Assembly: GCA_024276195.1 (NCBI GenBank)
Contig: JAJRXR010000042.1
Coordinates: forward strand, 62,001 to 126,000
Length of the DNA stretch: 64,000 bases
Reading direction: 5' to 3'
Source of the DNA: Planctomycetota bacterium
GTDB taxonomy: Bacteria; Planctomycetota; Phycisphaerae; Phycisphaerales; UBA1924
Part shown: positions 22,284 to 30,241 of the stretch, piece after piece
Layout of the letters: every line of letters begins with the position of its first letter
How positions within the stretch are numbered: position 1 is the first letter of the stretch
The notes under the pieces: generated by a model
Databases searched by the model: none
What the model saw: the letters and a program-made list of their open reading frames with translations, nothing else
What the model was told of the DNA's origin: nothing
Translations under genes and position numbers: made by a program

Positions 22284-23966
22284 TTACATCGCCTCTGGCC
22301 GCGACAGCGTCCCGCCAGCCCCCGAACGGACCGAGCGCCAGTTGGCCGCCCGGGCCACCTGAGCCAGCGCCCCGGCAATCGCGTAGCCAATCGCTCCGAC
22401 CAGCGTGATTGCCCCGGCGCTGCTCGCAAGGCTGGGAGGCAGGTAATCGGGCGCAGGCCCCGCAAGCGGGGTTGTCGTCTCGAGCATCTGCCCGATCGAG
22501 AACACCAGCAACACCGGCGGGCACGCCAGCCCCACATAGGCCCCCGCGACGTACGCGTCGAACGCGGCCATCATGATCATCATCGCAAAGAACGGGATCA
22601 TCCAGAACAAGAACGCGGCCACACCAAAGACAAGAAACCCCAGCCGCTCGCGCATGCCCTGCACAAACAATGCGATACCAACGATCCCGAACGCCATCAC
22701 CAGCATCGATCCTGCGGACGGACCCCGGGCGTAGTACTCCCCCTGGCGCCCGACCAGCCAGAGCACAAGGGCGCCCCCGCCCAGCGTGAGCAGCACCATC
22801 GCCAGCGTGAGAGGCAGGCTCGAGGCGCCGTCGGCGTTGAGCCCGATCCGCGATCGACCGAGCTTCCTGGCCCGCCTCCACCCCTCGACCGCGGTGTGGC
22901 GCGACGGGGTCGTAGAGCTGACAAGCAGAAGAAACGTCGCGCCGACAATCATGACTGCGATGATGAGCAGCAGCTCGACCGTCTCCGGGTTTCGCCCGCC
23001 GCCCATGCCCCCGCTCATGGCGCCAAACACCTGGCGATACGCCTCGTCATTGACCACGATCGCCCAGACGCTCCCGAGCAGGAACACCAGCACGCCCGCA
23101 AAGGTGGCCAGAGCCCCGGCCTTCGAGAACGTGTGGCTGGCCTGGTCGCGCCAGCGCCGGTGTACCACGGAAAACATCACCGCGAGCATGAACCCCTGCA
23201 CCAGCAGCGTGTACAGCGTCGGGTGCGCCATCCCCGAGAAGAAGGGCACATCTCGGAAGCTGTCGATCCCGCTCGCCGCGGCTGGCCCGCGCATGCTCTC
23301 GGGCAGCTCCTGCCACAGAAGCCCGAACAGCGTCGGACGGATCGTGAGAAACTCGAAGAACGTGATGCCAACGAGCGACAGGTTCGGCAGCGCAAAGTAC
23401 AGCACCACCACAAGCCCCATCGACATCATCGAGGCCAGACGCGGCTTGTGCGAGATCACCCCCGCGACCATCCCCGTCATGTGATACACCCACACCGACG
23501 TGAAGAAAACCGCATAGAAATGCAACAGCGTCAGCACGCTGAACTCGCCGATGATCGCCGCGACCACCACGAACGGCATCGTCAGCGCAAACAGCATGTA
23601 CTCCCGCGCCGGCAACCCAAAGAGATACCCCAGGATCTTGCTCGTCGGGCTCATCGGCGTCATGCGAACATAATCGAGCAGCCCCTCCTCACGCTCGCTC
23701 GCCACGCCCGACGCCACGGCCCCCGTCCCGAACATCATCAGCACGATCGCCTGAATAATGACAATCCCGAGCAGCACCGACTTGGCCGCGTCCTGCGGCG
23801 AGGCGAGCTCTTGCTCGGTCATCGTCATGTAGGTCATCAACGCGACGAACGCCGTAACCGTGAGCGTTACCACGCCCCAGCTCAGCGCGTGCTTGAGACG
23901 CACACGGGCGCGCAGCCCCTTGAGCAAAAGCGGGTTAATCCTCGGGATTGTCATCATCGTGCTCAC
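22284..23966 (-). CDS. ABC-2 type transporter permease
   Basis: This 560-residue polytopic membrane protein has about twelve hydrophobic segments and no catalytic motif. After the first helix comes GVASEREEGLLDYVRMTPMS, the charged elbow typical of ABC-2 permeases, in which 'ERE-GT/LL-L-T/P' marks the coupling region. It is roughly twice the usual length of 6-helix permeases, so it may be an internally duplicated permease working with a homodimeric ATPase. The GTG at 23966 overlaps the TGA of the ATPase gene (GTGA); ATG codons 9 and 12 nt further in are alternatives. Substrate is unknown. Confidence 0.85.
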   Translation of the reverse strand: MSTMMTIPRINPLLLKGLRARVRLKHALSWGVVTLTVTAFVALMTYMTMTEQELASPQDAAKSVLLGIVIIQAIVLMMFGTGAVASGVASEREEGLLDYVRMTPMSPTSKILGYLFGLPAREYMLFALTMPFVVVAAIIGEFSVLTLLHFYAVFFTSVWVYHMTGMVAGVISHKPRLASMMSMGLVVVLYFALPNLSLVGITFFEFLTIRPTLFGLLWQELPESMRGPAAASGIDSFRDVPFFSGMAHPTLYTLLVQGFMLAVMFSVVHRRWRDQASHTFSKAGALATFAGVLVFLLGSVWAIVVNDEAYRQVFGAMSGGMGGGRNPETVELLLIIAVMIVGATFLLLVSSTTPSRHTAVEGWRRARKLGRSRIGLNADGASSLPLTLAMVLLTLGGGALVLWLVGRQGEYYARGPSAGSMLVMAFGIVGIALFVQGMRERLGFLVFGVAAFLFWMIPFFAMMIMMAAFDAYVAGAYVGLACPPVLLVFSIGQMLETTTPLAGPAPDYLPPSLASSAGAITLVGAIGYAIAGALAQVARAANWRSVRSGAGGTLSRPEAM

Positions 23967-24889
23967 GAGACCTCCGACGCTCCGATCTCCATCATCACGT
24001 CCTCCACACCCCGCCGTCGCTCGTAGAACGCCTTGACGCCCGCACACTCGCCAACAAGCCTTGCGAGCACCTCCGCAGCACGCTCATCGCCCGCGTCGAG
24101 CGTGAACTCGCACCCGCACTCGATCGCGCGGACCTCGCTCACACCGTCGAGCGAGGCAAGCAATGTGACCGCCGCGTCCGGGGACGCGAGCGTCTCGACA
24201 CTGAACCTTCGGATCTGGTTGAGGCTGGCGATAATCTCATCGATGGCGCCGCCAAGGACCAGGCGCCCCTTCTCCATGATCGCGACGGAGGTGCAAAACT
24301 CGTCGAGCTCCTGGAGGATGTGCGAGGAGATGACGATCGTCTTGCCCTCATCCCCCAGGCGGATCAGGAGCTTGCGCAGATCAACCCGCGCGATCGGGTC
24401 GAGCCCGCTGGCCGGTTCATCGAGCAGCAGCACCGTCGGATCGTGCAGCAGCGTCTTGGCCAGAACAAGTCGCTGGGTCATGCCGCGCGAGAGCGTCCCG
24501 GCCATCGCGTTGCGCTTGGACTCGAGGCTCACCGTCTCGATGCAGGCGTCGATCCGCGCCAGACGGTCGCGCCGGCTCAGCGAGTACGCCCGTGCGAACA
24601 GGTCCAGAAACTCCCAGCAGCGCAGATCCTTATAGACCGGCGCCAGATCGGGCATGTACCCGATGATCCGCCTGACCGCCGCCCGGTCCTCGAAAATGTC
24701 GAGCCCCGCGATCCGGACGTCGCCGTAGGTCGGCTCGCGCAGCGTCGCCAAAACACTGATGAGGCTGGTCTTCCCAGCGCCGTTCGGCCCGATCAGGCCC
24801 AGCACCTCGCCCGGAGCAATCGAGAGCGTCACATCCGAGACGGCGGTGACATCGCCATAGTCCACCCGAATGTCCCGTATCTCGATCAT
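23963..24889 (-). CDS. ABC transporter ATP-binding protein
   Basis: The 308-residue ATPase partners the permease whose start overlaps its stop. Walker A is GPNGAGKTS (about residues 36-44), the signature is TLSRGMTQRL, Walker B is VLLLDEPASGLDP, and the switch His lies in VISSHILQEL. The last 90 residues form the accessory domain seen in drug- and lipid-export ATPases of the ABC-2 type. ATG at 24889 opens directly on the expected first strand (MIEIRDIRVDYG). The frame stays open upstream, but through the antisense of the msrAB gene, and is not coding there. Confidence 0.92.
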   Translation of the reverse strand: MIEIRDIRVDYGDVTAVSDVTLSIAPGEVLGLIGPNGAGKTSLISVLATLREPTYGDVRIAGLDIFEDRAAVRRIIGYMPDLAPVYKDLRCWEFLDLFARAYSLSRRDRLARIDACIETVSLESKRNAMAGTLSRGMTQRLVLAKTLLHDPTVLLLDEPASGLDPIARVDLRKLLIRLGDEGKTIVISSHILQELDEFCTSVAIMEKGRLVLGGAIDEIIASLNQIRRFSVETLASPDAAVTLLASLDGVSEVRAIECGCEFTLDAGDERAAEVLARLVGECAGVKAFYERRRGVEDVMMEIGASEVS

Positions 24890-25093
24890 CTGAGCGTTGG
24901 ATCCCCGCAAACACCCTTGGACGCCGGTTGTTGGGTGTGCCCTCCGGTTTGTTTCATCGGAGGGGGCGTGGCAGAGCGTACCGGGCGAAGAACAATGCTG
25001 CGGACGAATACTGGCCTGCACAAGGGGGTTCTCTACACTGGACCAGAACCCACACGCCTCACGCCGCCCATTGGGCGCCGCCCGGGAGCAACG

Positions 25094-26164
25094 ATGAGAC
25101 CCACAATCATGACCCTGTCCATGGCGCTCGGGCTGTCGATCGCGTGGGCGTTGTTCGCCCGCCCGGTCTGGGCGATCCAGCAGGAGACGCGAGCCTCGAT
25201 GACCCAGCCTACCTCCGAATCCCAGACGGCGCGATACTCCAAGAGCGGGCACGACGTCACCCCCCTGGCGCGCGCAGAAGTGGAACGCCTGGCAAAGACG
25301 CTCGACCCGGAGACCTACCGGATCACACAGAAAGCCGGCACCGAGGCCCCGTTCTGCGGCAACCTGCTCGACAACAAGCTCGACGGCGTCTACACCTGCG
25401 TCGTCTGCCAGCTCCCGCTGTTTTCCAGCGATCACAAGTTCACCTCGGGCACCGGCTGGCCCAGTTTTTTCACGCCGTACGACCCCGACCACGTCACGGA
25501 AATCCCCGACACCTCCATGGGTATGGTGCGCACCGAGATCCAGTGTGCGCGCTGCTCGTCGCACCTGGGACACCTCTTCGAGGACGGCCCGCGCCCGACC
25601 GGGCTGCGCTTCTGCCTGAACTCGGCCTCGATCATCTTTCACGAGAAGGGCGCCGAGCTGCCCGCCGCGGCTCTCCCGGTCACAACCGAGACCGCCTACT
25701 TCGCCGGCGGATGCTTCTGGGGCATCGAGCACTACTTCCAACTGGGTGACGGCGTGCTCAGCGCCACGAGCGGGTACATGCAGGGCAAGACCGACAACCC
25801 GACGTACGAGCAGATCATGGACAAGGACTCCGGGCACGCCGAGACGGTCAAGGTGGTGTTCGATCCGAAACGGATCTCCTACGAGCGTCTCCTCCGAGCG
25901 TTCTTCGACATGCACAACCCCACGCAACTCAACTACCAGGGGCCTGACTACGGAACCCAGTACCGCTCGGGCATCTGGACCGCCAACGACGAGCAGCTCA
26001 AGCTGGCCAAGGCGTACCGTGACAAGCTCGCTGAGTCCGGGAAGTACGCCGACCCGATCGTGACACAGATCGAGCCGGGCAAGAAGTTCTGGGCCGCCGA
26101 GGACTACCACCAGGACTACATCGCAAACACCGGTCGGGCCTGCTCTGTCAAGAACCCGTGGTAG
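25094..26164 (+). CDS. msrAB: Exported bifunctional methionine sulfoxide reductase B/A
   Basis: A fusion enzyme that reduces both stereoisomers of methionine sulfoxide in damaged proteins. The 356 residues run signal peptide (1-27), MsrB (about 45-190), MsrA (about 198-356). MsrB has the zinc Cys pairs CVVC and CARC, SGTGWPSF, and the catalytic Cys in LRFCLNSAS. MsrA has GCFWGIEH with the catalytic Cys, and GHAETVKVVFD. The export signal places repair outside the cytoplasm, where oxidised surface proteins or copper-driven damage would occur. Start at 25094 chosen because the signal begins there. It is divergent from the ABC transporter with about 200 nt between. Confidence 0.95.
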   Translation: MRPTIMTLSMALGLSIAWALFARPVWAIQQETRASMTQPTSESQTARYSKSGHDVTPLARAEVERLAKTLDPETYRITQKAGTEAPFCGNLLDNKLDGVYTCVVCQLPLFSSDHKFTSGTGWPSFFTPYDPDHVTEIPDTSMGMVRTEIQCARCSSHLGHLFEDGPRPTGLRFCLNSASIIFHEKGAELPAAALPVTTETAYFAGGCFWGIEHYFQLGDGVLSATSGYMQGKTDNPTYEQIMDKDSGHAETVKVVFDPKRISYERLLRAFFDMHNPTQLNYQGPDYGTQYRSGIWTANDEQLKLAKAYRDKLAESGKYADPIVTQIEPGKKFWAAEDYHQDYIANTGRACSVKNPW

Positions 26165-26178
26165 CACGGCGCACAAAC

Positions 26179-26208
26179 CGCCCCCCGATCCTTGCGGACC
26201 GAGGGGCG
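26179..26208. terminator. Hairpin between the convergent msrAB and beta-helix genes
   Basis: CGCCCC pairs with GGGGCG around an imperfect inner stem (CGATCC with GGACCG). It lies between two convergent stop codons and could serve both. No clear T-run follows on either side. Confidence 0.4.
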
Positions 26209-26236
26209 TGAACCGCACAAGCCGAGAGGTTGCGGG

Positions 26237-28192
26237 TTATGGGCAGCCGGCCCCGAACGAGCTCAGGAACGCGAGCACGTCGGAGAAGTCGAACGCGCCG
26301 AACGGAGCGCTCAGATCCGCAGCGGGGTCCATCGAGCCGAAGGCCGTGAGGAACCCGAGCACGTCGGAGAAGTCGAGCACACCGAACGGCTCGCTGAAGT
26401 CCGCCAGGCAATCGGGTGTCACGCTCAGCTCGTAGGCGCCGATGTCGATCGGCTCGAACAGGCCCGAGTTGAGCGTGTCCAGATCATCAACGATGCGGGC
26501 GTTGCCGTCCAGGTCGGTCGTCATGCCCAGGAACGCGACGTTGAACGAGTCGCCGGCGTCGATCGCGGGCGAGCCGGGCAGCACGCGGTAGTTGGCGCTG
26601 CCTGCATCGGCAAACATCGGGTCGCCGATCGCGAAGGCGAAGCCGAGCGAGGTCGTGCCCGAGCCGGTGAAAAAGTCTTCCATGCTGTCGACATCGAAGA
26701 GGTTGGAATCGCTGGCGATGATGGCGTCGCCGCCGGTGCTGAACGCGAAGGCGTTGAGCGGAGCGCCGATCGAGAAGATGTTGTTGATCGCCTGGACCTG
26801 GATGCCAGCGGTCGGGCTGGAGGCCATGAGGCCGGCGCCGTCGGCGTACGAGCCGTACGCGCCATTGACACCGTTGTTGGGACGGGCCTGACCGGTGCCA
26901 TCGATGCCCTCGCAGTAGTTGGGCCAGCCGCCGACCGCGCCGTTGCCACCAAAGCTCGGGGTCGTCGAATCGACCCTGGCGCCGCGCACGCCGCGGGCGC
27001 CGGGCAGTGTGTTGACAATGGTGTTCTGGCTGACGACGGCCCGGACCGGGGCGTTCTCGATCACGACGGCGTTGCTCATGCCCGCGTCGCCGCCGCGTGC
27101 GCCGTCCGTGTCAAACCCGTTCGCGCCGCCGTTGCCACCGTTGCCACCGCAGACAAAGAGCAGCTCCGTGGGGGCGCCGTTGCCGCCGCCGCCGCCCTGG
27201 GCGCCGTAGCCGCCCCGCCCGCCGGCGCCGCCATCGCCGCCCGAGATCGAGTGGAAGAGGTTCTGGTAGACGAGCACCTGCCCGCTCGGGTCAGAGGCCC
27301 AGACCGCACTGGCGGCGCCCCCGTGCCCGCCGAGCCCCGCGGCGCCCGCGTTGCCGCCGGACCCGCCGTTGCCCCCGTTTCCGACGGCGAACAGCGCGAA
27401 GCCGTTGCCACCGTTGCCGCCGCGCGAGCCGCTGCCGCCGAAGCCGCCGGCTCCGCCGTTGCCTCCGACGATTGAGCTGATCTCGGTGTACGACACGCTC
27501 GCGGTCGCGCCGGTGGCCAAGCGGATCGCGACGGCGTCGCCCCCGTTCTTGCCATGCCCGGCCGCACCGCCGGGTCCACCAGGACTGCCGTTGTAGCCAT
27601 CGAGATGCCCGCCATCGCCGTTTTCGCCATTTACCGAAGCCGTCCCGCCCGCTCCCCAGGCGCCATCACTGCCCGTCGAGCCGACGATGTTGAACAGCGT
27701 GCTCCACACGACCTCGATATCCGCGTTGTCGCTCGCGTAGACGCCAAACACATCCATCTCCTCGCCCGCCGCTCTGACATCTGAAATCTCGCAGTACTGA
27801 AGAACGGGCGAGGTGCCGACAATGCGGACCGCCTGTCCCACCGTGCCGCGGATCGCGGCGTAGCTCAGGGATCCGCCGGACCCATTGTCATAGTGAATCC
27901 CGCCCCAGCGTCCGGACTCGGGCTGGAAGACGCTCATCTGTCCCTCAGCCCCGTTGACGATCAGGAAGCCGCCGCTCTGGACGACAATCCGAAAGCCGTT
28001 CTGAATGGAAACCGTGACACCGGGCTCGACGGTCAGAGTCCCCTGGATGATCAGGTCTTCGTCGATGGTGATGGACTGGCCCGCAGTCCAAGTGAGATCG
28101 CCGACAATCGTGTCCGCATTGGCGCCCCCGGTCAGGGCGAGCATTGCGAGCAGGGCTGCAGCAGGTTTGAGCGTGGTCGTGAGGCGGTTCAT
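26237..28192 (-). CDS. Secreted Gly-rich parallel beta-helix protein with GC-type dockerin
   Basis: The 651-residue product has a signal peptide (about 1-26). A right-handed beta-helix follows: first strands such as TIVGDLTWTAGQSITID and PVLQYCEISDV, as in pectate-lyase-like and polymorphic-repeat folds. Between coils are several Gly/Asn-rich stretches (about 185-360) with GGNGGAGG-type triplets, much like mycobacterial PE_PGRS sequences. The C-terminus carries two dockerin-like repeats (LADFSEPFGVLDFSDVLGFL and a second copy) and ends GCP. AGGAGAA lies 5 nt before ATG. It is divergent from the ECF sigma gene. No catalytic residues could be named; adhesion, surface display or polysaccharide binding are possible. 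Confidence 0.85.
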   Translation of the reverse strand: MNRLTTTLKPAAALLAMLALTGGANADTIVGDLTWTAGQSITIDEDLIIQGTLTVEPGVTVSIQNGFRIVVQSGGFLIVNGAEGQMSVFQPESGRWGGIHYDNGSGGSLSYAAIRGTVGQAVRIVGTSPVLQYCEISDVRAAGEEMDVFGVYASDNADIEVVWSTLFNIVGSTGSDGAWGAGGTASVNGENGDGGHLDGYNGSPGGPGGAAGHGKNGGDAVAIRLATGATASVSYTEISSIVGGNGGAGGFGGSGSRGGNGGNGFALFAVGNGGNGGSGGNAGAAGLGGHGGAASAVWASDPSGQVLVYQNLFHSISGGDGGAGGRGGYGAQGGGGGNGAPTELLFVCGGNGGNGGANGFDTDGARGGDAGMSNAVVIENAPVRAVVSQNTIVNTLPGARGVRGARVDSTTPSFGGNGAVGGWPNYCEGIDGTGQARPNNGVNGAYGSYADGAGLMASSPTAGIQVQAINNIFSIGAPLNAFAFSTGGDAIIASDSNLFDVDSMEDFFTGSGTTSLGFAFAIGDPMFADAGSANYRVLPGSPAIDAGDSFNVAFLGMTTDLDGNARIVDDLDTLNSGLFEPIDIGAYELSVTPDCLADFSEPFGVLDFSDVLGFLTAFGSMDPAADLSAPFGAFDFSDVLAFLSSFGAGCP

Positions 28193-28301
28193 GGCATTCT
28201 CCTAGGGTATGTGTTCGGGGCTCTGGTTCGGGGCTGATTTCGCCCCTCCCCCCGGAGTGCGATGCCCACACGGGGTGCGCCTCACCCAAACCCAAGAAAC
28301 T

Positions 28302-28330
28302 CTGAACCACCCTCCCATTTCTCGTACAAT
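28302..28330 (+). promoter_or_regulatory. Possible promoter of the second ECF sigma gene
   Basis: TACAAT at 28325-28330 is a good -10 box, with a weak CTGAAC 17 nt upstream as -35. Transcription from here would start about 12 nt before the TTG at 28349, which supports that start codon over the longer reading. Confidence 0.35.
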
Positions 28331-28348
28331 CGCCTCTGGGAGAACGAC

Positions 28349-28939
28349 TTGGACGATCTTCGCAACTCCGTCACCATGCTCCTCGCCCGCGTCAGCGACG
28401 GGAAATCGGGCGCTGTCGATGAGCTGCTCCCGCTCGTCTACAACCAGCTCCGAGCGATGGCCGGCGCCCAGATGGGCAATGAGCGGGACGGGCACACGCT
28501 CCAGGCCACGGCACTCGTCCACGAGGCCTACATGAAGCTCGCCCACGACCCGGCCCTGGCCTCCGCCGACCGTCGCGTCTTCTTCGGCGTCGCCGCCCGG
28601 GCCATGCGCCAGATCCTCGTTGACCACGCGCGCACCAAAAACCGACTCAAGCGCGGCGGAGCCTGGAACCGCGTCCAGGTCCAGCCCGAGGCCAACTCCC
28701 CGGACGCCTCCCAGATGCTCGATCTGCTCGCCGTCGATGAAGCCCTCTCCGAGCTTGCAGCGTTCGACGAGCGCAAAGCCCGCCTCGTCGAGCTGCGCTA
28801 CTTCGCGGGGATGTCGGCAGAGGACGCGGGCGAAATGATCGGGATCTCACGGGCGACGGCCGCGCGCGAGTGGCGCCTGTGCCGGGCCTGGCTCGCCTCC
28901 CGCCTGAGCGAGACCGGGCAAGCCCCGGACAAACGCTGA
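28349..28939 (+). CDS. ECF-type RNA polymerase sigma factor
   Basis: A second sigma factor of the same planctomycete type as the one at 7835-8419, here 196 residues. Region 2 contains LPLVYNQLRAMAGAQM and HTLQATALVHEAYMKL. Region 4 is VELRYFAGMSAEDAGEMIGI followed by RATAAREW. TTG at 28349 is chosen: GGGAGA precedes it by 5 nt, the length then equals that of the paralogue, and the residues further upstream are low-complexity and unlike the family. No kinase or anti-sigma gene is next to it. Neighbours on both sides are secreted dockerin proteins, so it may control exported proteins, on position alone. Confidence 0.88.
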   Translation: MDDLRNSVTMLLARVSDGKSGAVDELLPLVYNQLRAMAGAQMGNERDGHTLQATALVHEAYMKLAHDPALASADRRVFFGVAARAMRQILVDHARTKNRLKRGGAWNRVQVQPEANSPDASQMLDLLAVDEALSELAAFDERKARLVELRYFAGMSAEDAGEMIGISRATAAREWRLCRAWLASRLSETGQAPDKR

Positions 28940-29101
28940 GTCACCCCCAAGCGAACTGATTTCACACCGGCGGGGTTCCGAGAATGACCGCTCCCGAGGG
29001 CTCTGCGCAGGGATTCGCCCAGTGATTCCAGCATTCCCCTACCCCGCAGTGCCAGCGCAGGCACACTCTGCTCGTCGTCCGGACCCGAGCAGAAAGCGCC
29101 C

Positions 29102-30154
29102 ATGGTACCGCTCCACTTCGCACCCATTGCCCTCCTCGCGATCGCTCAGCCGAGTGTGCTGTTCGTGCGCGGCGCCGACCGCAGCGGCGGCTTCCTCGAA
29201 GCCCAGAACGACGCCCAACGCACCGAACACCTGGCCGACATCAACAACACCTCGACCTCGTCCGGAAACCACGGCTGGTACGAGCTCGCCCAGGCCCTTG
29301 CCGCCGAGGGGTTCCTTGTCTCCCAGGCAATCGAGCCGCTCGAACCCGGAGCCCCGACGACAGGCCAGACCCAGGGCGCCCACATCGACCTCGAGCTGCT
29401 CGACCTCTCGGGCTACGACATGATCGTCATGGGCTCGAACAACGCGGTCTATGACACCCCGGCGATCGACGCCATCGAGCAGTTTGTGCTCCAGGGCGGG
29501 GGCGTCCTGTTCATCTCCGACGCCGGCTTCGGCTCGAACTGGGCCGACGCGTCCAACTCCGACCAGCAGTTCCTCGACCGCTTCGGATGGGTCATCCAGC
29601 AAGACCTCGGCCTGTACGCGCTCGAACGATCGCTCGGCGATTTTCTCGTCCCTCAGCACCCGGTCCTGCTGGGTGTCGATGCGATCGACGGCGAGGGCGT
29701 CTCGCCCGGCGTCTGGACCGGAACCGACGTGGGCACGGTGACAACAACTCCGCTTGTGCGCACCATGCCGGGCGCTCAAACCCGGAACAACGACGCGATC
29801 CCCGGCTCCGTCCGCCCGACAACTCCCTCTGATTTCGCCTCGGTCGTTGCGCAGGCCGGGTGCGGGAGAATCGCGATCCACTTCGACCGGAACACCTTCT
29901 TCAACGCCAACGGCGCCGGGACGGACCTCAGCAAGTTCGACAACCAGCTCTACGCCATGAACCTGTTCTACTGGCTCTCGGACGCCGGGGTTGATACCAA
30001 CGACAACGGCGTTCTCGAGTTCGACGATGTCATTGACTTCCTGGTCGCCTTCCTGACGGACGATCCAGCCGCGGATCTCGCCGCCCCATTTGGCGTGTAC
30101 GACATCACCGACATCCTCGACTTTCTCTACGCGTACCAAAACAACTGCCTCTGA
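29102..30154 (+). CDS. Secreted protein with flavodoxin/GATase-like fold and mixed dockerin repeats
   Basis: The 350-residue protein has a short signal (MVPLHFAPIALLAIAQ). Its main domain (about 17-280) alternates strands and helices: PSVLFVRGAD, LSGYDMIVMGSNNAVYDTPA, FVLQGGGVLFISDAGFG. This is the layout of GATase1-like or ThuA-like domains that fold around a glycine turn after strand 4. No catalytic Cys-His-Glu triad is evident, so an enzymatic role is uncertain. The C-terminus has two dockerin repeats of different type: VDTNDNGVLEFDDVIDFL, with a canonical calcium loop, then ADLAAPFGVYDITDILDFL, the GC-type loop. It ends CL rather than GCP. Confidence 0.8.
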   Translation: MVPLHFAPIALLAIAQPSVLFVRGADRSGGFLEAQNDAQRTEHLADINNTSTSSGNHGWYELAQALAAEGFLVSQAIEPLEPGAPTTGQTQGAHIDLELLDLSGYDMIVMGSNNAVYDTPAIDAIEQFVLQGGGVLFISDAGFGSNWADASNSDQQFLDRFGWVIQQDLGLYALERSLGDFLVPQHPVLLGVDAIDGEGVSPGVWTGTDVGTVTTTPLVRTMPGAQTRNNDAIPGSVRPTTPSDFASVVAQAGCGRIAIHFDRNTFFNANGAGTDLSKFDNQLYAMNLFYWLSDAGVDTNDNGVLEFDDVIDFLVAFLTDDPAADLAAPFGVYDITDILDFLYAYQNNCL

Positions 30155-30241
30155 CGCCGCCATCCGCCGACGCCCGATCGCCGGGGGCTGTATCGTGCCC
30201 GGACTGGATCGAGTCCCGCACACGCCGCCGGGAGGCGCCCG

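Noticed and set aside
23948..25093. N-terminal extension of the msrAB frame by about 380 codons
   Set aside because: It runs antisense through the ABC ATPase gene; the real protein starts at the signal peptide at 25094.
24890..26218. N-terminal extension of the ABC ATPase frame
   Set aside because: The extra 443 codons are antisense to msrAB and carry no domain; the ATPase fold starts at MIEIRD.
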